64,000 bases of DNA. Origin: Lunularia cruciata. Lineage: Eukaryota; Streptophyta; Marchantiopsida; Lunulariales; Lunulariaceae. Shown one piece after another: positions 20,784 to 30,508 of this stretch. The translations under genes and the position numbers were made by a program. The notes under the pieces are model-generated. The model was not told the origin of the DNA and searched no databases. It worked only from the letters and a program-made list of their open reading frames with translations. The stretch is from the NCBI GenBank assembly GCA_948567375.1, contig OX419762.1, positions 24,320,608 through 24,384,607 on the forward strand. The letters are read 5' to 3'. The stretch's first letter is position 1; every line of letters starts with the position of its first letter.

Positions 20784-21475
20784 TGTAACACCCATTTGTG
20801 CATGTGTGTGGTATTGTGATATTTAGCTTGGTATTACAAGAACTTAAGAGATATTATTTATATAGAGGTAAATGATGGTTCTATATTAGTCATGGTTAGC
20901 TAAAGTTAGTCATAGCTAAGATAGAGGGGACCTTACTTTAAAGGAAGTAGAAAAGATGAGCACCACTATTTTGGATTTTAGTGTGTTGACTTGGTATTAT
21001 TCCTAGGTGTTTGGCTTTGAGGAAAGAGTTGAGAACTCTTGGGCCCGCAAGCCTTTTTATTTTGGATTCTTCTTTAGTCCAAGGATAGCCCATGTGAAGG
21101 AATCCTTGACTTAGTGGTTGGGTCAAGATAAGACCACATGCTTAGGGGAATATGCCCATGTGAATGGATATTCCTTTCTACTTTTTGACTTTACTTGACT
21201 TTTAGTCTAGTAACTTGAGTTACTACTGTAATTAGTAACTTTGGTACGGAACTATTTCACAAGTATATAAACAAGGGGTGAGGAGGTACTCATCATCCTT
21301 TCATTTGCAACTATCTCTCTCTCATTGAGTTCTCTAGTGAGCAATGTCTTGAGTCTTGGAATGTTAGCCTTGGAGGAGTATGATGGAGTTGGGGCTCCTT
21401 GCCTTCTTAGTCCATGGTGCACTACCATAATAGCCATCAGAGGTTCATGCTGAGTGAGAGACAGGCCGGCTCACA
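20784..21475 (+). repeat. 3' LTR of element 2 (692 bp)
   Basis: It runs from TGTAACACCC to GGCCGGCTCACA and is followed by ATAC and the resumed LINE. A promoter-like TATATAAAC lies at about 21263-21271. Confidence 0.9.
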
Positions 21476-22322
21476 ATACTAAGAAGACATGGTGGCAAAA
21501 GGTGGAAAAAGTTCAAAAATTGTTTTTGTGTGATGAACTTGGGGTGAGGACTCAAACTCCTTATGTATTGCTGCTTGCTGAAACTGGTTTTTTGCCTCTT
21601 GAGGCTAAAGCTTTGTTCTTAGCTCTCACATATGCCACTAAGGTGAGGTCCATGGAGCATGAGAGACTTCTATACCAAGCTTTTTGTGCCACTCTATCTT
21701 TTGGTTGGTATACAAATCTGATTGCATGGACCACAAGGTGGAATGATTGTGAGCGACATTGGAGATTGGAGCCCATTGCAGTATGAGAAGTGATCAAGGA
21801 GAAATTCTTACTTTGCTTATGGCATCAACCCGGTACCAAGATGGTGTTCTACCAGCAATTTATAAATCCTATGTTGGTGTATTGTGAGCAAGATTATCTC
21901 TTGGCTAGGATTTCTATTTCACTTAGACATGTTATTGCTCAATAAAGAACTTGTTCTCATAGACTAGAAGTAGAACAAGGACGTTGGTAGCAGATAGAGC
22001 ACTCCATGCAACTTTGCAAATTGTGTCCTATGAGTTAAGTTGAAAATGAGCACCATGTGTTTGTTGATTGCCCTTGTTACATGCAGATCAGAGTTAGACA
22101 TCAGATTACTTGTAGTGATTTCTCAACTCTCTTACACGTTGGAGCTTTAGCATTAAGGAAATATATGATGGAGATTAGTTTACATCAGACCAATTTGTTA
22201 CAGATTGGTCAGATGCCCTAGGCTTTGGCCTAGGCTCACATTTTTTGTGTTTTGTATTGTGTTTCTAGCCTTTTGACTCTTTGGGTCTTTCAGGCTTTAT
22301 ATTTCATTGTTTTATTGTTTCA
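21476..22322 (+). mobile_element. LINE copy E, third piece (ORF2 end and 3'UTR)
   Basis: After ATAC it resumes TAAGAAGACATGG and encodes FLCDELGVRTQTPYVLLLAE, then SMEHERLLYQAFCATL. Next is a C-terminal CCHC-like LCKLCPMS...HHVFVDC, broken by stops near 21787, 21943 and 22037. The 3'UTR hairpin is at 22217-22234. The tail is ATTTCATTGTTTTATTGTTTC at about 22300-22321. Confidence 0.85.
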
Positions 22323-22737
22323 TAAAGGAAAGCATGTATCATCAAAGAGCCAACCAATACACCAGTAGCTCCAGCTTCCACGAGTAGACTCTCTAGATCA
22401 TCAATGAAGATTCCAAACAGAGTTGGAGATAGAGAGCAACCTTGAATCACACCCATTGTGCTAAGGACATCTTGAGAACTTAAAGATGAAAGTTTCAGAA
22501 TCACTTTCTCATAGAGTCTAGAGATAGCACCTATCAGATCAGCTAAAACACCCACTTCAGTGAGTCTCTCACTTAGAGATTTCCTAAGCACCTTATCAAA
22601 GGCCTTCCTTAAATCAATAAATGCAGCATAGAGAGCTCTCCCAACACCTTTAGATTTCCATCACAAAACATGGAGGACCAATAGGTGATCCAAAGTACTG
22701 AAGCCTGATCTGAAACCAGCATGCCACTTAACTCAAA
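22304..22737 (-). pseudogene. LINE reverse transcriptase, copy F
   Basis: The frame 22591-22304 carries the RT fingers and palm up to QGCSLSPTLFGIFIDDLESLL. Upstream the frame is shifted (AFIDLRKAFDKVL). The catalytic YADD would lie further left and is absent. Confidence 0.7.
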
Positions 22738-24167
22738 TTTTGTACTTTTCAGCCCAAGTACTCAACCTTGACTCCAAATTTTGACCAGACAACTTGGCAA
22801 AGATACTACCAACAAGTATGGTACAGTAATTGGTGACAACATCTTTCTGGCCAGACTTGTGAATAAAAACTTCCAGAAATTCAACACATAGTCCATCAAG
22901 GTCTTCAGCCTTACCATTGGCCAACTTCTTCAATTGGTACTTGACATCAGCTTCAAAGATGGTGAGAGCAGATCCAAGGCAAGGTGCCATGCTTGGAGCA
23001 TTAGGAAAAAAGTACGAATCTTTCACATAGTCACAAAGCTCATTCAGGTCCAGCAATGGAGATGGAGATCTGATGGTAACCTTCTTCCAAAAAGCCTTGG
23101 GATTGCTTTTCAATTCAATGCTCAACTCAACCCCCTTGAGCCTCAAAAATGCCTGCTTTTTGCACTTCACCAACTTTTTGTATGAAACAAAGGCCTGATT
23201 TTGTGCAATCTGATCAAGAGACCTATCCATAGCTTTGATCCTTGCCATTTTGCAATCAGCATCATATAATACCTATTGCAATGGAGACCAAGTCTTTTCT
23301 TGTGAGAGCCTCTTAGAAACAAAGAAGTGGATCTAGATTGAAGAAGTGCAACCAATTGATCACTATGTTGTTGAAAATCAGAACTCCACTCCATAGAACT
23401 CAATTTCTCTTGGATAGCTTGTTGGTACAAGTCTCTCTTGTGAAAATCTAGACAAAGTCTCCCTCTAAAGGCATGGTCAATAGTTATGTGGTTCTATTGA
23501 AGCAAGGAAGAAGGATGGTACAAGATAGAGGTGCATGGTCAGATTCAGGTTGAGGATCTAAAACAGCAAAATCTGAGACAAGATGGATATCATTAGCTGA
23601 AGTGAGCATATAATCTATGGAACTTGATCCACCTGACGCAAAGCATGTGCTTTTACAAGTTTCTGGAAATTGAGAAAGGCCATTCAAGATCTTCAAGCTA
23701 CAATTGGCACCAAAGCTCAAAAAGTGCTCACTCATGGGGTTGGACATAGGATCTTTGGAAGAGCGTGACCAAGCACTAGAATGGTCTATCAAGCTGTGAA
23801 AAAGATCATTCTCAAGGTCACTCAACTCAGGGATCTGAGAGGCTTGGATCCTAGCATTGAAATCACCAAGAACAAGTACTACACCTTTACTTTGAAACTC
23901 CAACACATCCTTTGTCAAGGAGTGGAAAGGCTGCATGGTGTTGAGAACTCCACTTGAATTGATTGATGATATCAACGGGGCAAAGTAACAAACAGCAATG
24001 AAGCAAGGTGTGGCAACTCCTCCAATCCTCAGTCATTGGTATTGTCCACTTGAATCTTGACCTATCAAAGAGACTGATTTCTCAAAGCCAAATCTGACAT
24101 AAGTAGCAATACCTCCAAAGCCCCTTCCTTTGTGTTGTCTCCGCTTGTTTGAGGTTGAACCAACAAT
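22323..24167 (-). mobile_element. LINE copy F (endonuclease to RT)
   Basis: Read on the minus strand: an endonuclease with VLVLGDFNARI and ESDHAPL, a linker (KLSSMEWSSDFQQ), and the RT start DGLCVEFLEVF. RT continues with VLRKSLSERLTEVGVLADL, SRLYEKVI and GVIQGCSLSPTLFGIFIDDL. It stops before YADD and meets the tail of copy E. The other end joins plus-strand LINE ORF1 at about 24167, an inversion joint. Confidence 0.8.
23484..24100 (-). pseudogene. LINE endonuclease, copy F
   Basis: 163 codons are open from 23975: FHSLTKDVLEFQSKG, VVLVLGDFNARIQAS, SSIDYMLTSANDIHLV and PESDHAPLSC. Here the GDFNA and SDH catalytic blocks are intact. The N-terminal third, with Asn and Glu, is truncated by the inversion joint. 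Confidence 0.75.
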
Positions 24168-24540
24168 AGCATGAGGTTGAGAAGGAGAACCAACTGGTGA
24201 GAATGAAGAACTTGAGGATTTCAGGTTTGCTAGACACAGAGAAAGAAGACACCAAGGCCATAGTGTGTGAGTTTATTGCTGATTCTTTGAGAGTACATGA
24301 TCCTCAAATTGTGCAACTATATAGATTGGGACATAAAGGTACATAACAAAGAAGCATTTTGGTGAGGTTTGGCTTAGAAACTTAGAGGAATTCAGTGATG
24401 AAAAACAAGGCTATACTGAAGGGGAGGCGCATCTGGTTGGACCCAGATCTCAAATCTCTCCAATGGCAAGCAAAGAAGGGAGAATTACCAAAAGTGAAGG
24501 AGGCTCAACAAGCAGGTTTTGTTGCATTCTTCAGAGACAA
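24168..24540 (+). mobile_element. LINE copy G, first piece (ORF1)
   Basis: It encodes the ORF1 RRM/CTD-like part (ENQLVRMKNLRISGL region, ADSLRVHDPQIVQ, GRRIWLDPDL). It is cut at 24540 by an antisense LINE insertion with short AC(A)AT flanks and resumes at 24989. Confidence 0.8.
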
Positions 24541-24988
24541 TGAACAATAAACAATGGAATATAAAGCCCGGAAGACCCAAAGAGTCAAAAGGCTAGAAAC
24601 ACACTACAAAACACATGAAATTTGAGCCTAGGCCATAGCCTAGGGCATTTGGCCAATCTGGAACAAATTGGTCTGATGTAAACTAATCTTTGTCATATAC
24701 TTCCCTAATGCTAAAGCTTCAACATGTAAGAGAAATGAGAAATCACTACAAGTAATCCGATGTCTAACTCTAATCTGCATGTAACAAGTGCAATCAACAA
24801 ACACATGGTGCACATCCTTAACTTTGCTCATAGTACACACTTTGCAAAGTTGCATGGAGTGCTCTATCTGCTGCCAACGTCGTTGTTCTACTTCTAGTCT
24901 ATGAGAGCTAGTTCTATATTGAGCAATAACATGTCTAAGTGAAGTAGAAATCCAAGCCAAGAGATAATCTTGCTCACAATACACCAAC
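24541..24988 (-). mobile_element. LINE fragment H, 5'-truncated insertion
   Basis: On the minus strand it reads from YCEQDYLLAWISTSLRHVIAQ through LCKVCTMSKVKDVHHVFVDC (CCHC), the 3'UTR hairpin (24627-24645) and a tail of CATTGTT units ending at 24541. It lies inside copy G, a clear example of this LINE inserting into its own family. Confidence 0.85.
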
Positions 24989-25298
24989 AATAGAGCTGTG
25001 ATTACTCAAAAGAAATTGTCAGCTATTGCATAGTAATTCCAGACCCTTAGAGTGTTGTTTTGGAATGTTCATGGTCTCATACATACCAAGTACTCTAGCA
25101 CTAAGCTTTTGTGGGATGATGCTTATTTGATCAATCTTATGGAGACATGGGAACATGAAGGAAATACCATTCAAGATATTGAAGGATTCACTCTTGTTGG
25201 TTCAACTTGGAACAAGTAGAGGCAACATAGAGGAAGGGGCTTTGGAGGATTGCTACTTATGTCAGATTTGGCTTTGAGAAATCAGTCTCTTTGATAGG
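24989..25298 (+). mobile_element. LINE copy G, second piece (ORF1/ORF2 junction)
   Basis: It begins with ORF1's end, TQKKLSAIA, then TAG 25031-25033, then the endonuclease start LRVLFWNVHGL. It ends with the target copy ATAGG (25294-25298) where the giant solo LTR inserted. The codon after the TAG is TAA in this copy, a second stop. Confidence 0.85.
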
Positions 25299-25970
25299 TG
25301 TGACAACCCGGCAAATATCACTTTTGCGGTAATCAGGTAAGTAAAGTTCGTTCCCGCAGAGATACGAGTCAGAAATGTCCAAATACAAAGTCAAACAGTA
25401 ACCTGTAGTTCTTCTTGGTTGTGTCTTTAATCTCTCAGGTAGAAACCACACCCAGAAGAGAGTAACAAGCACTGACTCGCAGTCTTGTCACAAATTCACA
25501 CTCTTTAATCACAACTCCATCAAATCTTTCCAAACAATCTTGATTTGTGATGATTCAAGCTCTCCCAAAAATGGCACTTCACTGCAAAACGACTTTGCCT
25601 CAGAATTGTGTTCCACCCTTCCACTGAAGGCAAAACTTCCTCGATCAAAATTGCTTCACATCAACTTTGCACTGCACTCACAAATGCAGAATACTACCAA
25701 CATTACAATTCCTCTCAGATCTGTCAAGGCATTGCTTCGATTGCACTTCACTCAGGATCAAACACACAGAATGAAGATCAAGGCTGTGGAATCCAACATC
25801 CAACAAGCACTCTGACTCGCACTTTGAATTTCTCCAAACACTCACAAACACAATTACAAAGTTGATACTCGGAATCAAGCTCAAGCAACGAGCACTGCTT
25901 CACAGCACTTCGCTTTATCTATTCTCAGAAATAATGAGCACTGAACAACAATTTCCTACAAATGCCACTC

Positions 25971-25977
25971 TTAAATA
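25971..25977 (-). promoter_or_regulatory. Putative LTR core promoter
   Basis: TATTTAA on the minus strand lies 672-678 bp from the LTR end. The same box occurs at the same distance in the other two LTRs of the family (43537-43543 and 52015-52021). The sequence just downstream is also conserved between those two (GGGGAGCATTTGCAGTACAA). Confidence 0.55.
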
Positions 25978-26095
25978 GTGATCAAATCGACAGTTCTAAC
26001 AACTATACCGTGTTCTACAACAACTGTTCTAACCTGCAGATCCGGAATGACAATGCACCTCTTCATATCTGCCCCTTCAAATCTCAAATCGGTTA

Positions 26096-28668
26096 CTAAT
26101 CCAATCCGATGTCTACTTCTTCCTCGGCTTTCAAACCCGAACCCAAAGTAATCTTACTTCCTACTACTCTGTCCTCGGGTTTCACAACTCCTACCTCTTC
26201 TACCAGATCCAGCAATTCTCTTTCCTGATCTGAAATTGCACTAGCGGGTAATCTATCTAACTCCTCATCCTTTGACCCACTCTTCTCTAATGTCTCTGAG
26301 GGCAACTCCAAAGACATTTGGATCCCGATGTTATCTACTTCGGGTTTTGCTTTAACATCCTGCCAAAGCTTTTCTAACTCTATTCTCACTAAGTCTAATC
26401 TAATCGCGATATTGTCTTCTACTTCTAAGATCTTCCTATCTACACTAGTTCTCAATTTAATAAACAAGGCATTCAAATCTGTATCTTTTGCTTGTCTTTG
26501 CCTCGTCTCCTGCACCAACAACTTCAACTCGTGCAGACGCGCTTCTTCAATTCAAACGCTGGCCTCTGTACTTAACATTGCGTTTACCCTGAGGACTATC
26601 TCCTGCAATGGCTCCAATCTTGTCTTCCTTTCTTGTTCCCGATCTGCAAGCCATTCTTCTCTGTACATCGCCAATTCTTCTTCGAATTTGGCCTTCACCG
26701 CTTCCTTCTCTTTCTCCTTCTGTGCAACCTTCTCTTCCTGATTACAAAGTAAGTCTCGTAATCTCTCTTCTTCTCTGTATCTCGCAGCCAACTCTCGCTG
26801 CCAGAGTTGCTTCTTCTCCTCCATACTCTCCATCACTCGATCGAGCTCTTGATCCTTCGATGCTACCCTCGCCATAGCATGGATGAGTTCGACTCTTAAA
26901 TCAGCAAACTGCTGCTTCAAGATTTCATGCTCTGCTACCTGTCTCTCCCTTGCAATGTCACTCTTCCTCGCAAGATCTTCTCGATAACTCACTTCTCTCT
27001 TTAGGTCTTCGATTACCTGACTCCTCTTGACTGCTTCTGCTCACAGTACTTCTCTCTCTTCCTCTCCTCGGGTTATACTCTTCTTTAACTCCAAGTTTTC
27101 TTCTTCCAATCTTGATAAGACCTGCAACACCGTTTTTACCTCTGGACAAGTAGACTGCATCTCCTTCTTCTTCTTCTCTATCTTCACCAACAGCGGGCAT
27201 ACTACCATCTGCAGGTAATCTACTCCATTACTGATACCTTCATCCTCCCGCGGAGTAGTCTCTCTTCTTTCTTTGTGTTCTCCCGATACTCGCCTTCTTC
27301 TCTGGAGTCTTCGTATCGGAATTGATGCCTCACTGCCCGAGCTTCCTTCTACCTCTTCCTTCACTCTACTCGGTCCCGCTTCACACTTCGCCTTACGTCT
27401 CGAGCGAATTCCTCGCTGTACTGTGATCTTCTTCTCCTCGCACACTAGTACTTTGTCTTCCAGTGCCGCATTGTCTTTGGTGTCTACCTCGGCTTGCATT
27501 TCTTCTTTGTATTCTTCCCCCGCTGGTACTGATGTCATCTCTCCTCCTTCCTCACTGTCACTGCTCGTATCTCCACTTTGCAATGTCAGCTCAGGTTCCT
27601 CCTCACGGTCCGAGTCCTCCGTCTTGAGCTCGGCTTTGCCTTCTGAGTCTTCATCTTCCGACTCAATCACCACCATTCCTCGCCGTGGGTTATTTTTCTG
27701 CATCTTAGAGGTTTCTTGCTTTCTTTGGCTTCCGCTTGCTGAGTTCTCTTCTTCGTCAGGGTACTTTCAACGACCTCCACGTTCTTCCCTGTCTTTGCGT
27801 AATAATTGTCTGTGCTCCAGATTTGGAGAATGTATTGCTGCTCCTCCGCGTTGACTTCTCTTCTCAAATCAGGATGGAAATGGGACACCATTCGATTACG
27901 CTCAGCCACATTGAGCAGATTTAACCCGAGGTAAAAATGGGCTGCAAATGGTACGATGTAGTGTGGAGGCGACTTATCCCGCAGATTCCACACCATCTGC
28001 CGCGTTCTTCCGTGAAAGCACCTTGCCCAATTTATCGGTTCTCCTGCAAATAACTTGTGAAAGAACACCGCTTGGTGTTTCATCACATAGGTAGTTCTCT
28101 CCGGCTTCAAGAGGGCCATTTGTCCACTCACAATTCCTCTCCTCACTGGGTCCTTATAGCTCTTAACTTTATACCCATTCTTTGTCCTCTTCAACAAGAA
28201 GGCATCTCTCACCTCCTGCGTTTCTTGGGCTATCTTTCCTTTCCCCAAGAACGTGGCTCCCTGCTCTGAGCCTGCCTCCTTCCCCAGTACAAGTCTCCAA
28301 TCCGACTCTGTCCAGCAAGCCGGATTTCCTCTCTTCCCTTCTTCCTCAAGACCATCAAGACATTTACTCTCGATGATTTTTGTCATGAATCTTGGAAAAC
28401 TTACATTCCAGTTCCATGCCAGAAAAGTGATCCAAAGTCGGCTCAAGACTTTGATCCTCGCTACTATATCTAATCTCCGAATTGCATGATTTCTCACTGC
28501 AAATTTGGAGTTCTTCTTCCCTCCTCCCATCTCTTCTACTTTCTTTCGGTCTCTTGATTTCTCTCTCTCGACTTCTCCCTTTTGCACTAACACGAGTCCA
28601 ACTCTATTTCCCGTTCCCCGATCACCTGCAAGACGACTCCTCAACAGCGAAGGAAAATTGCTCGACAT
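26096..28668 (-). pseudogene. LTR-encoded coiled-coil protein, copy X
   Basis: About 855 codons read on the LTR's own strand: 28668-27667, a frameshift at about 27700, then one frame to 26096 with two stops (27041, 26552). The first ~300 residues look globular and Trp-rich: WITFLAWNWN, WTESDWRLVLG, AVFFHKLFAGEPINWARCFH, PPHYIVPFAAHFYLGLNLL. An acidic Glu/Asp/Ser linker (~330-480) precedes a long Glu/Lys/Arg coiled coil (QLWQRELAARYREEERL). The C-terminus is EEEVDIGLD. The same blocks are found in copy Y. I recognise no family; gag, pol and env are excluded by motif. The start is uncertain: a TATA-like CTATAAAAA near 28690 would favour the later Met at MGGGKKNSK. Confidence 0.7.
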
Positions 28669-28946
28669 TTCGTCGTTGCAGTTTCAATTTTTATAGAGTT
28701 GCACTTCTTCGTCTTCCGTCGCTTTGAGTTTCTACCGAGAAATCACACCTCCGGCATGCACCTGTCACTGTCACCCCACCTTCGCGCGTATGAGCCGCCA
28801 ATTTTGAAACGGCCCCTTCTTGAATTTCTCGCCCTGACGAAAGGTTGTTAGACTGTCTTTGCCTCGGGTTGAGCTCCCCCCGAGCCGAAGACAATTTACT
28901 TTGTATTGTATGCTGACACGGCATTTCAGAGTACTTTGCCTTATGA

Positions 28947-28968
28947 CCCGAAGTCACTTTACTTCGGG
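28947..28968. repeat. Short palindrome in giant LTR
   Basis: CCCGAAGT-CACTTT-ACTTCGGG is a perfect 8-bp stem near the LTR's outer (U3) end. Further CCGAAG/CTTCGGG motifs lie around it (28865-28985). It could be a U3 regulatory repeat. Confidence 0.4.
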
Positions 28969-29086
28969 TTTCACCCCGAAGACAGTTTTCTTTGTCTTCT
29001 TTGGCCATATAGGCGCAATCCGACTTCTCTATACACTTCTTCTCCTTTATTTTGAAAAAAACAAAAAATGCGGGCACCACAATAGG

Positions 29087-30508
29087 TCAAGATTCAAGTG
29101 GACAATACCAATGGCTGAAGATTAGAGGAGTTGCCATACCTTGCTTCCTTGCTGTTTGTTACTTCTCCCCGTTGACATCACCAATCTATTCAAGTGGAGT
29201 TCTCAACATCATGCAAGGTTTCCAATCCTTGACAAAGGATGTGTTGGAGTTTCAAAGTAAACATGCATTACTTGTTCTTTATGATTTCAATACTAGGATC
29301 CAAGCCTCTCAGATTCCTGAGTTGAGTGACCTTGAGAAAGATCCTTTCCATAGCTTGAGAGACCATTGTAGTGCTTGGTCTAGCTCTTCCAAAGATCTTA
29401 TATCCAACCCCATGAGTGAGCACTTTTTGAGCTTTGGTACCAATTGTAGCTTGAAGATCTTGAATGGCCTTTCTCAATTTCCAACAACTTGTAAAAGCAC
29501 ATGCTTTACCTCAGGTGGATCAAGCACCATAGATTATATGCTCACTTTAGCTAATGATATCCACCTTGACTCAAATTTTGTTGTTTAAGATCCTCAACCA
29601 GAATCTGACCAGGCACCTCTATCTTGTACCATCCTTCTTCCTTGCCTCAATAGAACCACACTACCTATTGACCATGCCTTTAGAGGAAAAATTCATCTAG
29701 ATTTTCACAAGAGAGACTTGTACCAACAAGCTATCCAAGGGAAATTAAGTTCTATGGAGTGGAGTTCTGATTTTTAACAACGTAGTGATCAGTTGGTTGA
29801 ACTTCTTCAATCTTCATCAACTACTTTGTTTTCAAGAGGTTCTCACAAGAAGAGACTTGGTCTCTCTTGCAATAGGTGGTATGATGCTGATTGAAAAATG
29901 GCGAGGATCAAAACTATGGATAAGTCTCTTGATCAGATTGCACAAAATCAGGCATTTGTTTTGTACAGAAAGTTGGTGAAGTGCAAAAAGCGGGCATTTT
30001 TGAGACTCAAGGAGGTTAAGTTGAGTACTAAACTGAGGAGTAATCCCGGGGCTTTTTGGAAGAAGGTAACCATCAATTTTCTCATGACTATAGTTTGTCT
30101 ACCTGTGTGAAGATGAGAATCAATGCAGGGTTTAGAGCTTTGTATTCACTCATGAATTGCTCGACTTGCTGATCTTACCACATGAGAGTTGGAGAAGGTG
30201 CTATTCAGATCTCTTGTGCAACCAGTGGTTCTCTATGGTGCTCAGATTTGGGGTCTAGGTTCTAAGAAGACATGGTGGAAAAGGTGGAAAAAGTTCAAAA
30301 ATTGTTCTTGTGTGATGAACTTGGGGTGGGGACTCAAACTCCTTATGTATTGCTGCTTGCTAAAACAGGGTTTTAGTCTCTTGCGGCTAAAGCTTTGTTC
30401 TTAGCTCCCACATATGCCACTTATGTTAGGTCCATGAAGCATGAGAGACTTCCCTACCAAGCATTTTGTGCCGCTCTATCTATTGGTTGGTATACAGATC
30501 CAATTAAG
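29087..30508 (+). mobile_element. LINE copy G, third piece
   Basis: It resumes right after the ATAGG repeat with the endonuclease (SGVLNIMQGFQSLTK, STIDYMLTLAND). The His of the SDH block reads Gln near 29610. The linker RKLVKCKKRAFLRLKE follows. A deletion at about 30074 jumps over most of RT to SHDYSLSTCVKM, followed by LFRSLVQPVVLYGAQIWG. It ends near 30508, where another LINE copy begins in mid-sequence. Confidence 0.8.

Larger units (their letters stand above)
13935..21475 (+). mobile_element. Ty3/gypsy OTA (Tat/Athila-like) element 2
   Basis: A 7.5-kb element with two LTRs, a tRNA-Asp-like primer site, a ~1.5-kb leader region with a zinc-knuckle ORF, gag, PR, RT, RNase H, integrase and a polypurine tract. 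Flanks GTAC (left) and ATAC (right) look like a short target duplication with one change, in LINE copy E. The LTRs differ at only about ten positions by eye, so insertion was fairly recent, although pol carries stops and a ~260-bp deletion. OTA placement rests on the primer site, protease DGGS and the RT box FIDDFCVYG. A close relative is at 54069-61128. Confidence 0.9.
25299..29081 (-). mobile_element. Giant solo LTR with coding U3
   Basis: A 3,783-bp unit reading on the minus strand from TGTGGTGCCCGC to GGGTTGTCACA, with perfect 5-bp direct repeats ATAGG at 25294-25298 and 29082-29086. No primer site, gag or pol lies within it. The related unit at 51344-62114 has the same two ends and is followed by a primer site and gag, which identifies this as an LTR and not a whole element. 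It is therefore a solo LTR left by recombination. A TATTTAA box (25971-25977) sits ~675 bp from the LTR's 3' end. U3 (~3.1 kb) carries a long ORF on the same strand. Confidence 0.85.

Noticed and set aside
26328-26741. Plus-strand 137-codon ORF
   Set aside because: Antisense to the coiled-coil frame at 26096-26992; low-complexity Ser/Phe/Leu composition.
27273-27854. Ser-rich plus-strand ORF of 193 codons
   Set aside because: It is the antisense shadow of the acidic linker and coiled coil of the LTR-encoded protein; Glu/Lys codons read backwards as Ser/Leu/Phe. No domain and no homologous open frame in copy Y.
28947-28968. Intrinsic terminator
   Set aside because: The stem-loop has no following T-run in a sensible context and lies inside a plant LTR; bacterial terminator logic does not apply.
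25299-29081. Complete non-autonomous retrotransposon (with its own short LTRs)
   Set aside because: No repeat between the two ends, no primer site or polypurine tract inside, and the related unit at 51344-62114 is followed by primer site and gag; a solo LTR fits better.
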